A stretch of 64,000 bases of DNA, from contig DATMAB010000027.1 of assembly GCA_035573675.1 (NCBI GenBank), forward strand, positions 1 to 64,000, in the 5' to 3' direction. Positions 34,534-46,361 of this stretch are shown in pieces. This DNA is from Terriglobales bacterium. Its GTDB lineage: Bacteria; Acidobacteriota; Terriglobia; Terriglobales; Acidobacteriaceae. How positions within the stretch are numbered: the first letter of the stretch is position 1; the number at the start of each line of letters is the position of its first letter. A program made the translations under genes and the position numbers. The notes under the pieces are model-generated. The model saw only the letters and a program-made list of their open reading frames with translations. It did no database searches and was not told the DNA's origin.

Positions 34534-35457
34534 ATGCACGCGCACGCTGAACAACGCGCCTCGCGGGTGCTCGAACTCTCGCTCCTGGCCACGTTGGCTT
34601 ACATCGTGGTGTGCATCGTGGTGGGCATCCAGGCGAAGAGCCTGGCGCTCATCTCCGAAGCCGGGCACAACGTCACCGATTTGCTGGCGCTGCTGCTCTC
34701 GCTGGTGGCGGTGTACCTGCACGCGCGGCCGCCAAGCTCCTCCAAGACCTACGGATACCAGCGGGCGGGCGTGCTGGCGGCGTTCGTCAACGCGCTGCTG
34801 CTGGCCGGGCTGACGTTCTATCTTTTCTACGAAGCGGCGCACCGCCTGTACGCGCCGGTGGAAGTGCACGCGCGGCCGATGATCGCCGTGGCCGGCGCAG
34901 GCATCGTGATGAACGCCGCCATCGCGCTGGCCGTCTATCGCACCGGCAGCGACGTGAACCTGCGCAGCGTGCTGTTGCACGAGCTGGGCGATACGCTCTC
35001 CACCGCCGCCGTGGTCGCGGGCGGCTGGGGCATCCTGACGACCGGCCAGAACTGGATCGATCCGGCGCTGTCGTTCGGCATCGGCGCGCTGATCCTGTGG
35101 TCCTCGTTCGGCATCCTGCGCGAGACGCTGAACATTCTGCTGGAGGGTGCGCCGGCGGGCATGGAACTGGACCGCATCGCGCGCGACCTGGGTTCCATTG
35201 ACGGAGTCGAGGGCGTGCACGATCTGCACGTGTGGAGCCTGGGCTCGGAGCAGCACGCGCTTTCCTGTCACATCCGCATTCCCGACATTCCGCCTTCCGC
35301 CAGCGAGCGCATCCTGCGCGAAGTGAACGAGCGGCTGCGCGAGCGCTTCCGCATCCAGCACACTACCATCCAGTTCGAGCACGCGGCCTGCGAAGTGCCG
35401 CACGGATGCGCCGCACCTGCGGTGGAAACGCGCGCGCACACGCACTACGGGCCATAG
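34534..35457 (+). CDS. Cation diffusion facilitator family transporter
   Basis: 307 residues. Inner-membrane exporter of divalent cations such as Zn2+ driven by protons. The two H-x3-D pairs of the transport site are EAGHNVTD in helix 2 and HELGDTLS in helix 5, the H/D type expected for zinc or cadmium. Six membrane helices are followed by a cytoplasmic metal-binding domain (VEGVHDLHVWSLGS to the C-terminus), which has extra His/Cys near the end (EHAACEVPHGC and HTH). Likely relatives are CzcD and ZitB. The gene converges on the helical protein at 35569. Confidence 0.93.
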   Translation: MHAHAEQRASRVLELSLLATLAYIVVCIVVGIQAKSLALISEAGHNVTDLLALLLSLVAVYLHARPPSSSKTYGYQRAGVLAAFVNALLLAGLTFYLFYEAAHRLYAPVEVHARPMIAVAGAGIVMNAAIALAVYRTGSDVNLRSVLLHELGDTLSTAAVVAGGWGILTTGQNWIDPALSFGIGALILWSSFGILRETLNILLEGAPAGMELDRIARDLGSIDGVEGVHDLHVWSLGSEQHALSCHIRIPDIPPSASERILREVNERLRERFRIQHTTIQFEHAACEVPHGCAAPAVETRAHTHYGP

Positions 35458-35508
35458 GGATTCCTGGCTTCGCTCGGAATCTCAACACGCAACCCGGTAA
35501 AGACCGTG

Positions 35509-35546
35509 CTTGCAACGTCGCGAAGACGCAGCAAGCTGCGTCTCTA
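35509..35546. repeat. GTAGAGACGTTGC palindromic repeat, copy 3
   Basis: CTTGCAACGTC, then GAAGACGCAGCAAGCTGCGT plus CTCTAC. It lies between the convergent ends of the CDF gene and the helical protein gene. Confidence 0.75.
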
Positions 35547-35568
35547 CGCGAAGGCAGGTTTCTTGCGG

Positions 35569-36003
35569 CTAACGCGGGCGGCGGAGCTTGGAATCGCCGC
35601 CGATCGGCGTCATGTGGCGGTCCACGGTCGATTGCGTGAACGAGCTCAGTTCTTCCAGCAGCGTGCGCGCTTCCGGCGATCTGCGAACCTCGGGGAGCGT
35701 AAGCTGCTCGCGCAGGTGACGCATCATCTCCGTGACGCGGCGCATGCGCGAGGCCTGCAGCATCTGATCCACGCCCACGCCGCTCTGCTCGCCGCTGGCC
35801 TGCAAGTAGGCCCAGAGCAGGTGGCGCAGGTGGTCTACGGCGGCGCGGAAGTCTTCCATCAGGCCCTGGTCGAGCAGCTCGTCGAGCTTGCGGGCCTGTT
35901 CCGCGTCCGGGCCGCTCTGCGCCACAGCGCCTTCCAGTTCCTGGTGGAACTGGCGCAGGTCCTCGGTGACACGACGGACGCGGTCGGCGAGGCTCTCCGC
36001 CAT
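35569..36003 (-). CDS. Uncharacterised helical protein, tandem paralogue 1
   Basis: 144 residues, almost entirely predicted helix: LADRVRRVTEDLRQFHQELE, LDELLDQGLMEDFRAAVDHLRHLLWAYLQ and QMLQASRMRRVTEMMRHLRE in pieces. It is clearly homologous to the next gene upstream: both share D-x-F/K-x-AVDH-(L/T)R-x-(L)LWA-(Y/H)L-(Q/E)A and (R)MRRVTEM(M/L)R. No membrane segment. I do not know the family; it may be restricted to Acidobacteriota. A conserved W and the RVTEM motif suggest a protein-protein surface. Function unknown. Confidence 0.72.
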   Translation of the reverse strand: MAESLADRVRRVTEDLRQFHQELEGAVAQSGPDAEQARKLDELLDQGLMEDFRAAVDHLRHLLWAYLQASGEQSGVGVDQMLQASRMRRVTEMMRHLREQLTLPEVRRSPEARTLLEELSSFTQSTVDRHMTPIGGDSKLRRPR

Positions 36004-36055
36004 GCGTAGACCTTACCACAGGCGCGCGAGAGCACGCCGTCGGCCACGTCGCCGG

Positions 36056-36448
36056 CTAGACCTGACGAACCGTGACGCCGGTGGCGACAGCGATCTCATT
36101 CAGCAGAGCGCGGGCTTCGCTGGTGGCGGCGACGGGCGGCGTGCGAAGCTCTTCGCGCAACAGCCGCAGCATCTCCGTCACGCGCTCCATGCGGGCCTTC
36201 AGCAGAAGGTCTTGCGCATCGACCCCGGTATGTTTTCCGGCGGCTTCCAAATGGGCCCAAAGTACGAGGCGCGTGTGGTCCACGGCAGACTTGAATGCCG
36301 CGATCAACGTCCGGTCGAGCATCTGATCCAGCGTCTGAGTGCGGACCGCTTCGGCTGGATCTCCGATGGCGGCTCTGTTGATCTCGTCCTGTACTTTTTT
36401 CAGGTCCGCAGTGAGCCGCCGGATGTGATCCGTTAACTCCTGGGACAT
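36056..36448 (-). CDS. Uncharacterised helical protein, tandem paralogue 2
   Basis: 130 residues with the same plan as the gene at 35569-36003: LTDHIRRLTADLKKVQDEIN, MLDRTLIAAFKSAVDHTRLV, LWAHLEAAGKHTGVDAQDLL and MERVTEMLRLLREEL. The pair is separated by 52 bases and most likely cotranscribed, this one first. The duplication with divergence of about half the positions suggests they form a heterodimer or have divided roles. No known domain is recognised. Confidence 0.72.
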   Translation of the reverse strand: MSQELTDHIRRLTADLKKVQDEINRAAIGDPAEAVRTQTLDQMLDRTLIAAFKSAVDHTRLVLWAHLEAAGKHTGVDAQDLLLKARMERVTEMLRLLREELRTPPVAATSEARALLNEIAVATGVTVRQV

Positions 36449-36557
36449 GCTGGGCCCAACTTAGCACGGATTCCCGGTTTGACACTCGCATTTTCGGATG
36501 GCTAAGCTCATACAGGTGGGTTGCACCGGCAGGCGGTTACACGACATCTAATTGACG

Positions 36558-37541
36558 ATGAAGTTACTGCGACAATCGGCGCGTATGCAGGCCATGGCCC
36601 AACTCCTTCCGGCGCTGGAGGGAGGGGATGAGACCCTGGTGGGCGGGCAGGCTGTGCTGGAAGGCGTGATGATGCGCACGCCACATGCCTATGCTATCTC
36701 CGTGCGCAGGCCCTCGGGCGAGGTCGTGACCCACGCCGAGGGCATGGAGAAGCTTTCGGAGCAGCACCGCTGGATGGGATGGCCGCTGGTGCGCGGCGTG
36801 GCCACTCTGGCGCAGGCGATGGCGCTCGGCTATCGTGCCCTGCGCTACTCCGCCAACGTGGCCCTGGAGGAGACCGCACCGCCCGAGGGCAAGAAGCTGG
36901 AGATCAGCGGCTGGCTGATGGCGCTGAACGTGCTTTTCTCGCTGGGCTTCTTCATCTTCTTCTACAAGTTTGTGCCGCTGGCGGCAACCACCGGCCTGCA
37001 GCGGGTCTCGCCGGTGTTCGAGCAGCCGCTGTTGTTCAACCTGGTGGACGGGCTGATCCGCATCGTGCTGTTCGTACTCTTCATTTGGGGCGTGTCGCGC
37101 TGGAAGGACATCCATCGGGTGTTCCAGTACCACGGCGCGGAGCACAAGACAGTGTTCGCCTTCGAAGCCAAGGAGCCGCTGGAGGTCGAGCGCGCGCAGA
37201 GGTTCTCCACCTGGCATCCGCGCTGCGGCACCAGCTTTTTGATGACGGTGATGCTGATCGCCATCCTCTTCTACGCGCTGGTTCCGGTAGAGACGTTCTG
37301 GGCGCGGTTCGCAGTACGCATCGCGCTGTTGCCGCTGATCGCCGGGGTCTCGTTCGAGATCATCCGCTACGCCGCCAGGCACCGCAAGTCGCTGTTCTCG
37401 CTCATGACGCTGCCCGGACTCTGGCTGCAACGCATCACTACGCAGCCGCCGGACGACGGCATGGTGGAGTGCGCCATCACTTCGCTCAACCGCGCCATGG
37501 AGCTGGAACAGCAGCGCGGCGGCGAGATGGTGATTGCCTAG
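36558..37541 (+). CDS. DUF1385 (YqhQ-like) membrane protein
   Basis: 327 residues from ATG 36558 (a TTG two codons earlier is also possible). DUF1385 signature GGQAVLEGVMMRTP near the N-terminus, then two or three membrane helices before YHGAEHKTVFAFEA and HPRCGTSFLMTVMLIAI, and two more before the C-terminal domain. The family is often linked with prfA and prmC, as here, but has no established function; a metal-dependent role is sometimes proposed for the His/Cys motifs. It precedes prfA by 138 bases. Confidence 0.88.
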   Translation: MKLLRQSARMQAMAQLLPALEGGDETLVGGQAVLEGVMMRTPHAYAISVRRPSGEVVTHAEGMEKLSEQHRWMGWPLVRGVATLAQAMALGYRALRYSANVALEETAPPEGKKLEISGWLMALNVLFSLGFFIFFYKFVPLAATTGLQRVSPVFEQPLLFNLVDGLIRIVLFVLFIWGVSRWKDIHRVFQYHGAEHKTVFAFEAKEPLEVERAQRFSTWHPRCGTSFLMTVMLIAILFYALVPVETFWARFAVRIALLPLIAGVSFEIIRYAARHRKSLFSLMTLPGLWLQRITTQPPDDGMVECAITSLNRAMELEQQRGGEMVIA

Positions 37542-37679
37542 CGGCCGCAGGCCGCGCCCTCCGCTCTCCGCTATCCGCTTTCCGACAAACGAAACCTCAA
37601 GCCTGCGCTTACAATTGAGCTGGTGGAAGCGCGGGCCCGCAATCACTGACAACTGCCCACTGGCTACTGGCAACTGAGC

Positions 37680-38759
37680 ATGTTCGAGCGTTTGGAACAA
37701 ATCGAAAGCAAGTACGAGGAGCTGACGCAGGCCCTGGCGTCGCCGGAAGTCATCGCCGACTCGGCGCGATACCAGAAGACCGCCAAGGCGCACAGCGAGA
37801 TCGCGGCTGTAGTGGAAAAATATCGCGAGTACAAGGACCTGAAACGTGGCATCGCGGAGAGCAAGGCCGTGCTGGCCGAGGAGCACGACCCGGAGATGCG
37901 CGCCTACGCCCAGGAAGAACTGGCACACCTGGAGGCACGAGTCGGGCGGGTGGAAGAAGAGCTGAAACTGCTGCTGGTTCCCAAGGACCCGAACGACGAG
38001 AAGAACGTGGTGCTGGAGATTCGCGCGGGAACCGGGGGCGACGAGGCCTCGCTGTTCGCGGCTGAGCTGTTCCGCATGTACACGCGCTACGCGGAGAGCC
38101 AGGGCTGGAAGGTGGAGGTGCTTTCCTCATCGGAATCGTCCGTGGGAGGGTTGAAGGAAGTCATCGCGCTGATCGAAGGCAAGGGCGCGTACTCGCGCCT
38201 GAAGTACGAAAGCGGCGTGCACCGTGTGCAACGCGTCCCGGAGACCGAGCAGAAAGGGCGCATCCACACCTCGGCGGTCACGGCGGCCGTGCTTCCGGAA
38301 GCGGAGGAGGTGGACGTCAAGATCGACCCCAAGGACCTGCGCATCGATACGTTCTGCTCTTCGGGTCCCGGGGGGCAATCGGTGAACACCACCTATTCGG
38401 CGGTGCGCGTGACGCACATCCCGACCGGCACGGTGGTCTCCATGCAGGACGAGAAGTCGCAGATCAAGAACCGCGAGAAAGCCATGCGCGTGCTGCGCTC
38501 CCGGCTCTACGAGATGGAACTGGAAAAGCAGCAGCGGGCGCTGGCCAAGGAGCGCCGGGCCATGGTCGGCACCGGGGATCGCAGCGAGAAGATCCGCACT
38601 TACAACTTTCCGCAGAACCGCGTGACCGACCACCGCATCGGGCTCGACCTGCATCAACTGCCGGAAGTGCTCGACGGCAGGATCGGCCCGCTGATCGACG
38701 CGCTCGTGACCCACTACCAGGCGGAAAAGCTGAAGCAGGAAGCGTCGGTGACGACGTAA
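37680..38759 (+). CDS. prfA: Peptide chain release factor 1
   Basis: 359 residues, the usual length. Recognises UAA and UAG and triggers release of the peptide. The GGQ loop [15 protein letters not shown] and the codon-recognition tripeptide in [18 protein letters not shown] (PET, a P-x-T variant of the usual PAT/PVT) are visible. It is followed by prmC, which methylates the Gln of GGQ. The start is preceded by a degenerate ACTG/GGCAACTG repeat that takes the place of a clear ribosome binding site. Confidence 0.97.
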   Translation: MFERLEQIESKYEELTQALASPEVIADSARYQKTAKAHSEIAAVVEKYREYKDLKRGIAESKAVLAEEHDPEMRAYAQEELAHLEARVGRVEEELKLLLVPKDPNDEKNVVLEIRAGTGGDEASLFAAELFRMYTRYAESQGWKVEVLSSSESSVGGLKEVIALIEGKGAYSRLKYESGVHRVQRVPETEQKGRIHTSAVTAAVLPEAEEVDVKIDPKDLRIDTFCSSGPGGQSVNTTYSAVRVTHIPTGTVVSMQDEKSQIKNREKAMRVLRSRLYEMELEKQQRALAKERRAMVGTGDRSEKIRTYNFPQNRVTDHRIGLDLHQLPEVLDGRIGPLIDALVTHYQAEKLKQEASVTT

Positions 38760-38764
38760 TCTAG

Positions 38765-38852
38765 CCACGGATTAACACGGATCAACACCGATAAAGCTTA
38801 GCCTTCTGTGAAACCGCTTTCTGATCCGTGGTCATCCGTGGAAATCCGTGGC
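38765..38852. repeat. CCACGGATT inverted repeat between prfA and prmC
   Basis: Left arm CCACGGATTAACACGGATCA plus ACACCGAT (38765-38792); right arm GATCCGTGGTCATCCGTGGA plus AATCCGTGG (38823-38851). The arms are complementary and enclose about 30 bases without an open frame. Related CGCGGAT units occur at 48261-48293, 59512-59537 (inside recG) and 60224-60255. Confidence 0.8.
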
Positions 38853-38857
38853 TGACA

Positions 38858-39697
38858 ATGCAGTTGCGGAACGCCCTCAATTCGGCAATCCAGCAGCTGG
38901 AAGCGGCAAACATAGGGTCGCCGCGCCTGAATGCGGAAGTGCTGCTCATGTTCGTGCTGGGCGCGAACCGCGCTCATCTGTACGCCTACCCCGAGCGCGA
39001 ACTTACCCCTGAGGAACTTGCGCGATACGACGAAGCGCTCGCCGAGCGAGCTCGCGGCAAGCCCTCGCAGTACATCACCGGACACCAGGAGTTCTGGGGC
39101 CTGGACTTCGTGGTGACGCCGGCGGTGCTGATTCCGCGGCCAGAGACGGAGCACGTGGTCGAAACCGTGCTCGAACTGGCGCGCGGCGTCGAGCGACCGC
39201 GGATTGTGGACGTGGGCACAGGGTCGGGCTGCATCGCACTGGCGCTGGCCAAGGAGCTGCCGCAGTCGAAGATTCATGCCTGTGACATCTCCTCCGAGGC
39301 GCTGGAAGTGGCACGCGCGAACGCTGCGCGTTTGGAGCTGGCCGGCCGCGTGTCGTTCCATCAGAGTGACCTGCTGGCCGCGTTGCCCGTTGAGCCCGCA
39401 TTCGACTTCGTGGTCTCTAATCCCCCCTATGTCGGGGAGAGCGAACCGGAGCAGGTGCAGCGCGAAGTGCGCGAGTTCGAGCCTAAGGTGGCGGTGTTCG
39501 CCGGGGAAAAAGGGCTGGAGGTCTACGAGCGGCTCATCCCACAGGTGCGCGCCGTGCTGAAGCCGGGGGGATGGTTGGTAGTCGAGATCGGTTACTCGAT
39601 GGAGAATGCCGTGCGTAAGTTGCTTGCGGGCTGGAGCGAGGTCCGTGTGACCAACGACCTGCAGGGGATTCCACGGGTAGTGGCGGCCCGCAAGTAG
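38858..39697 (+). CDS. prmC: Release factor glutamine N5-methyltransferase
   Basis: 279 residues from ATG 38858 (MQLRNALNSAIQQLEAANIG). Methylates the GGQ glutamine of RF1/RF2 using S-adenosylmethionine. SAM motif I is VDVGTGSGCIALALA and the substrate-binding motif is VSNPPYVGES, both diagnostic; LLMFVLGANRAHLYAYPE and QYITGHQEFWGLDF belong to the N-terminal domain. The open frame begins at 38828 but that part is the CCACGGATT repeat. Downstream of prfA. Confidence 0.95.
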   Translation: MQLRNALNSAIQQLEAANIGSPRLNAEVLLMFVLGANRAHLYAYPERELTPEELARYDEALAERARGKPSQYITGHQEFWGLDFVVTPAVLIPRPETEHVVETVLELARGVERPRIVDVGTGSGCIALALAKELPQSKIHACDISSEALEVARANAARLELAGRVSFHQSDLLAALPVEPAFDFVVSNPPYVGESEPEQVQREVREFEPKVAVFAGEKGLEVYERLIPQVRAVLKPGGWLVVEIGYSMENAVRKLLAGWSEVRVTNDLQGIPRVVAARK

Positions 39698-39845
39698 CGG
39701 AACCTCGCCGCCCTGGGCTACTTTCATTCCGCGCCCGCGGCGCTGGGACTGTGGCAGCACAAGCTACAGGTAATCACCGGTCGACCAACCAAAGGATGAC
39801 TAGCGGGCTGAAGCCCGAGCTATCCAGGCCCGGCACTTCCAAGCC

Positions 39846-41288
<1,443 letters not shown>

Positions 41289-41304
41289 CGTGGCTCCCTC
41301 TTGT

Positions 41305-43626
<2,322 letters not shown>

Positions 43627-43682
43627 TTTCGCATGGCGAGACCATGCTTGCTACCACCCGCGGGAGAACCCCTAGGCAGCGG

Positions 43683-43931
43683 TCAGGCCCTGGCAACCAG
43701 CCGCGCTGCGCCCACCAGAGTCACCGCTCCCACCGTGGCCGCGGCCAGGCTGCCAATAAAACCGCCGTACGCGATGCCCAGCTTGCTGAAAATCCAGCCG
43801 CCCAGGACGGCGCCGATGAGGCCTAAGAACAGGTCCGCAATAAGCCCGAAGCCGCCCCCACGAGTGACAGTTCCTGCCAACCAGCCGGCGATGATCCCAA
43901 TGAGAATCCATCCCAGTAATGAATGCTCCAT
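43683..43931 (-). CDS. GlsB/YeaQ/YmgE family stress-type membrane protein, copy 1
   Basis: 82 residues with three or four hydrophobic helices and a glycine zipper: LGWILIGIIAGWLAGTVTRG, GFGLIADLFLGLIGAVLGGW, then AYGGFIGSLAAATVGAVTLV. The G-x-G-x2-D-(I/L)-x-x-G-I-(V/I)-G-A pattern is the family's. Small membrane proteins of this kind rise under stress; the function is unclear. A related gene is 550 bases away (44237), with another tiny membrane protein between. It shares its leader region with the next gene. Confidence 0.85.
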   Translation of the reverse strand: MEHSLLGWILIGIIAGWLAGTVTRGGGFGLIADLFLGLIGAVLGGWIFSKLGIAYGGFIGSLAAATVGAVTLVGAARLVARA

Positions 43932-43972
43932 GATGTGACCTCGCTTTCTTCTCCCAACTCATTCCCGGGCAG

Positions 43973-44200
43973 TCAGGTTTGGGATTTCTTTCTACCCGCC
44001 ACCACCAGGGCGGCGCCAACAGCCATCGTGAGACCACTGAGAATCGGTGGAATGGATATTTTCTTCTCCTCTTTCACCGTTGCCTGCACCGGGCCCACGC
44101 TCACCGAGTTTCGCTCGGTCTTGTAGGTGAACTCGCCGATCATCAAGCCGGCGGCTCCCATCACGATGAGCACAATGCCGATGAGGGTGACAGGTCTCAT
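43973..44200 (-). CDS. Small DUF3185-like membrane protein
   Basis: 75 residues from ATG 44200, with GGAGG 8 bases upstream, which decides against the upstream ATG. MRPVTLIGIVLIVMGAAGLM is one helix and LSGLTMAVGAALVVAGRKKS another, joined by a polar loop EFTYKTERNSVSVGPVQATV. This fits small two-helix proteins of the DUF3185 type found beside stress membrane proteins. Function unknown. Confidence 0.65.
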   Translation of the reverse strand: MRPVTLIGIVLIVMGAAGLMIGEFTYKTERNSVSVGPVQATVKEEKKISIPPILSGLTMAVGAALVVAGRKKSQT

Positions 44201-44236
44201 AGTCACGACCTCCACAGATGGCGGCGGCCGAACTTG

Positions 44237-44482
44237 CTAGGCCGTCCTTCGAACCAAGCCGATCAGGAACAACAAGGCCATGGAACCAACCAGCGCCATG
44301 AGCAACTGCGCGACCAGTCCGTACGCCGCCAAGCCCACAATGCGAAACAGAAAGCCTCCCAGCAAGGCCCCGATCACCCCGACAATCAGGTTACCCAACA
44401 GTCCAAAGCCGCGCCCGCGACTGATTTTTCCGGCTAGCCAGCCGGCTATCAAGCCAAGGACCAGGATTGAAAGTATGTCCAT
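44237..44482 (-). CDS. GlsB/YeaQ/YmgE family stress-type membrane protein, copy 2
   Basis: 81 residues with GGAGGAAG just before the ATG. MDILSILVLGLIAGWLAGKI, then GFGLLGNLIVGVIGALLGGF and LAAYGLVAQLLMALVGSMAL; similar to the 43683 copy (GWLAGK/T-x-x-R-G-x-GFG). The three tiny genes form a same-strand cassette, probably expressed together under envelope or osmotic stress. There is 200 bases without a gene before the MBL-fold gene, with a GGGCTCGGGGGAGCC-type hairpin near 44535-44550 but nothing else recognisable. Confidence 0.82.
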   Translation of the reverse strand: MDILSILVLGLIAGWLAGKISRGRGFGLLGNLIVGVIGALLGGFLFRIVGLAAYGLVAQLLMALVGSMALLFLIGLVRRTA

Positions 44483-44683
44483 CTCTTCCTCCCACTCTCT
44501 GCTTCACGGGAGACAATGAGGACCCGGACCCGCGGGGCTCGGGGGAGCCGCTGGTTTGCGGCTCGCCTGAGCGGTCCAGATGCATGAATCAGGACGTTTC
44601 CTGCGTACCTTGAATTCGATGCGCGCAGAGCAGCCAGGGTTATCCCTGTGAGCCGGAACTACCGTTCATCAGCGCGCTGCTTT

Positions 44684-46234
44684 TCACTGAACGTACTTGG
44701 CGCGGACAGCCAGGCCGCTCTTCAAGGCTTCGATGGTGGCGGGGATGCCATGCACCGGAATGATGCGCTCCACCTTCAGCCCCAGCTCCGTGATCTTCCT
44801 AGCCATGTTCACCGTGTCTGGCCCGGCGATAACGAGCTCGAGCGAAATGGGATCCCAGACATCGGCTTGAAACAGCACCTTCTCTTTCGGGAAGTAGGCC
44901 ACGAGCATTTGGGTGATGTGGCCGGTGGGGCCGAAGTCGTAGAGCTCGACGCGGTTGGCGCCGTCCTCCAGCACTCGGAACCTTTCCACGGTTTCGATGC
45001 TTGGCGCCCGCGGATGGCGGGTGAGCGCGTCGGGATACATGGTGCGGCGGCTGGACGCGACTTGCTCGATGATGCCTTTCGCGTCCGGGGTCGTAAGTAT
45101 GGAAACTCCTTCGGCGATATAGGGCCGCACGCCAGCCACGTGGTCGTAGTGGAAGTGGGTGGCCACCAGGTAGCGGATGGGTTTGTCGGGAACCGTGGCA
45201 CGGATCAGCTCGAGGCAGGTCTCCGAATAGCGGCTGTGGAGCGGCGCTTCGAAGACGACGACGTGGTCGCGAAAGACGGCGAACATGATGTTGTAGGGGC
45301 CGCGGATCATGAACAGGTTCTCGCCCAGCTTCTGGACGGAGGGTTCCGCGGGATCCTGCGCCATGGGCACTACGTCCTGCTGCGGCGGCGGCTGGAAACT
45401 CCCTTCAGCCAGCGATATGTCGAGTTCGATGGAACTGGCGCGCATCTCCTGCGTGGGTACGCCCGCCACACGGTCGATGTAACGGAAAGGGAGCTGCAGC
45501 CGACCCACGCGACGGTAATCGTCGTAGACCACTTCCTGGTAGCTATCACCGGCGAGCGCGTGTTCGCGCAGGAATTCGGACTTCGAGAGTAAGCCGGTCT
45601 TGGCGTCGAAATAGAGCAGCACGCGGGTTCCGAGGACATCGGTGAAAGAGATGACCTTGTGGGTCCTTCCAAATTCCTGGCCTTCGCCCACCCAGGCAAG
45701 CGTCTCCGGCCGGTTCAGAGCCATGCGGAGCGCGCCTTCCGGGTAGCGCCGGAACCTGCGGACGTGGGAGGAGCGCGCATCGTCGGCGGAGAATGCGCGG
45801 TAATAGGACTTTTCCTGCCCGAAGGTGATGGTTTCGAAACCGGAGTTCTCGGTGCCCACATTCTTGCGCGTGATGAAGTCTTCGCGCTTGACGTCGGCCT
45901 CGACCATCTCCTCAAGCCAGCGATTCCCGCCGTAGTCGAGGAAGCCGACGCCCTGGTCGCGTCCGTTCGGAGGCGGAGCGGCCAGCGTCGGTGCGGCAAC
46001 GGCATAGGGTCGCGGGTGCTGGCCGGAGCCGATCCACTCGCCGGACAGTTGCCGGCGAACAGTCCTCAGGTCGCGAAGGGCTTCGAGCCCGCCGATTGCG
46101 TCGACGCCGGAATCGATCACTTCTCTCGCCTTGAAGTAGGAACTCAAGCCCGGGGTCGAAGGCTCCTGGGCGCAGGTCAAGGCCGTGCAGAAGACAGTCA
46201 GCAGGCAGGAGTTTGCGACACCGGCAAGCGTCAT
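44684..46234 (-). CDS. Secreted MBL-fold metallo-hydrolase with a large N-terminal domain
   Basis: 516 residues. A signal peptide (LLTVFCTALTCAQ) is followed by about 270 residues that resemble the outer-membrane lipoprotein-carrier-like/beta-rich domain found in other secreted MBL proteins (TVRRQLSGEWIG, RVLLYFDAKTGLLSKSEF). The metallo-beta-lactamase domain begins near residue 300; ATHFHYDHVAG has the H360-x-H362-x-D364-H365 metal motif, and later VELYDFGPTGHITQM and RIIPVHGIPATIEAL supply the remaining ligands. Substrate unknown. Diverges from selB with a 127-base gap. Confidence 0.83.
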   Translation of the reverse strand: MTLAGVANSCLLTVFCTALTCAQEPSTPGLSSYFKAREVIDSGVDAIGGLEALRDLRTVRRQLSGEWIGSGQHPRPYAVAAPTLAAPPPNGRDQGVGFLDYGGNRWLEEMVEADVKREDFITRKNVGTENSGFETITFGQEKSYYRAFSADDARSSHVRRFRRYPEGALRMALNRPETLAWVGEGQEFGRTHKVISFTDVLGTRVLLYFDAKTGLLSKSEFLREHALAGDSYQEVVYDDYRRVGRLQLPFRYIDRVAGVPTQEMRASSIELDISLAEGSFQPPPQQDVVPMAQDPAEPSVQKLGENLFMIRGPYNIMFAVFRDHVVVFEAPLHSRYSETCLELIRATVPDKPIRYLVATHFHYDHVAGVRPYIAEGVSILTTPDAKGIIEQVASSRRTMYPDALTRHPRAPSIETVERFRVLEDGANRVELYDFGPTGHITQMLVAYFPKEKVLFQADVWDPISLELVIAGPDTVNMARKITELGLKVERIIPVHGIPATIEALKSGLAVRAKYVQ

Positions 46235-46361
46235 CGGTGTTCCTCCAAGTTCCCCTTTTCACGAACCTTGAGTGAGACGAGTGGCGGCCAGGATTCCTTC
46301 CATGTTTTGCCGGCATGGCGCGGATGAACGTCGCTCATGATCCGCGGGATACACTAGGAGA

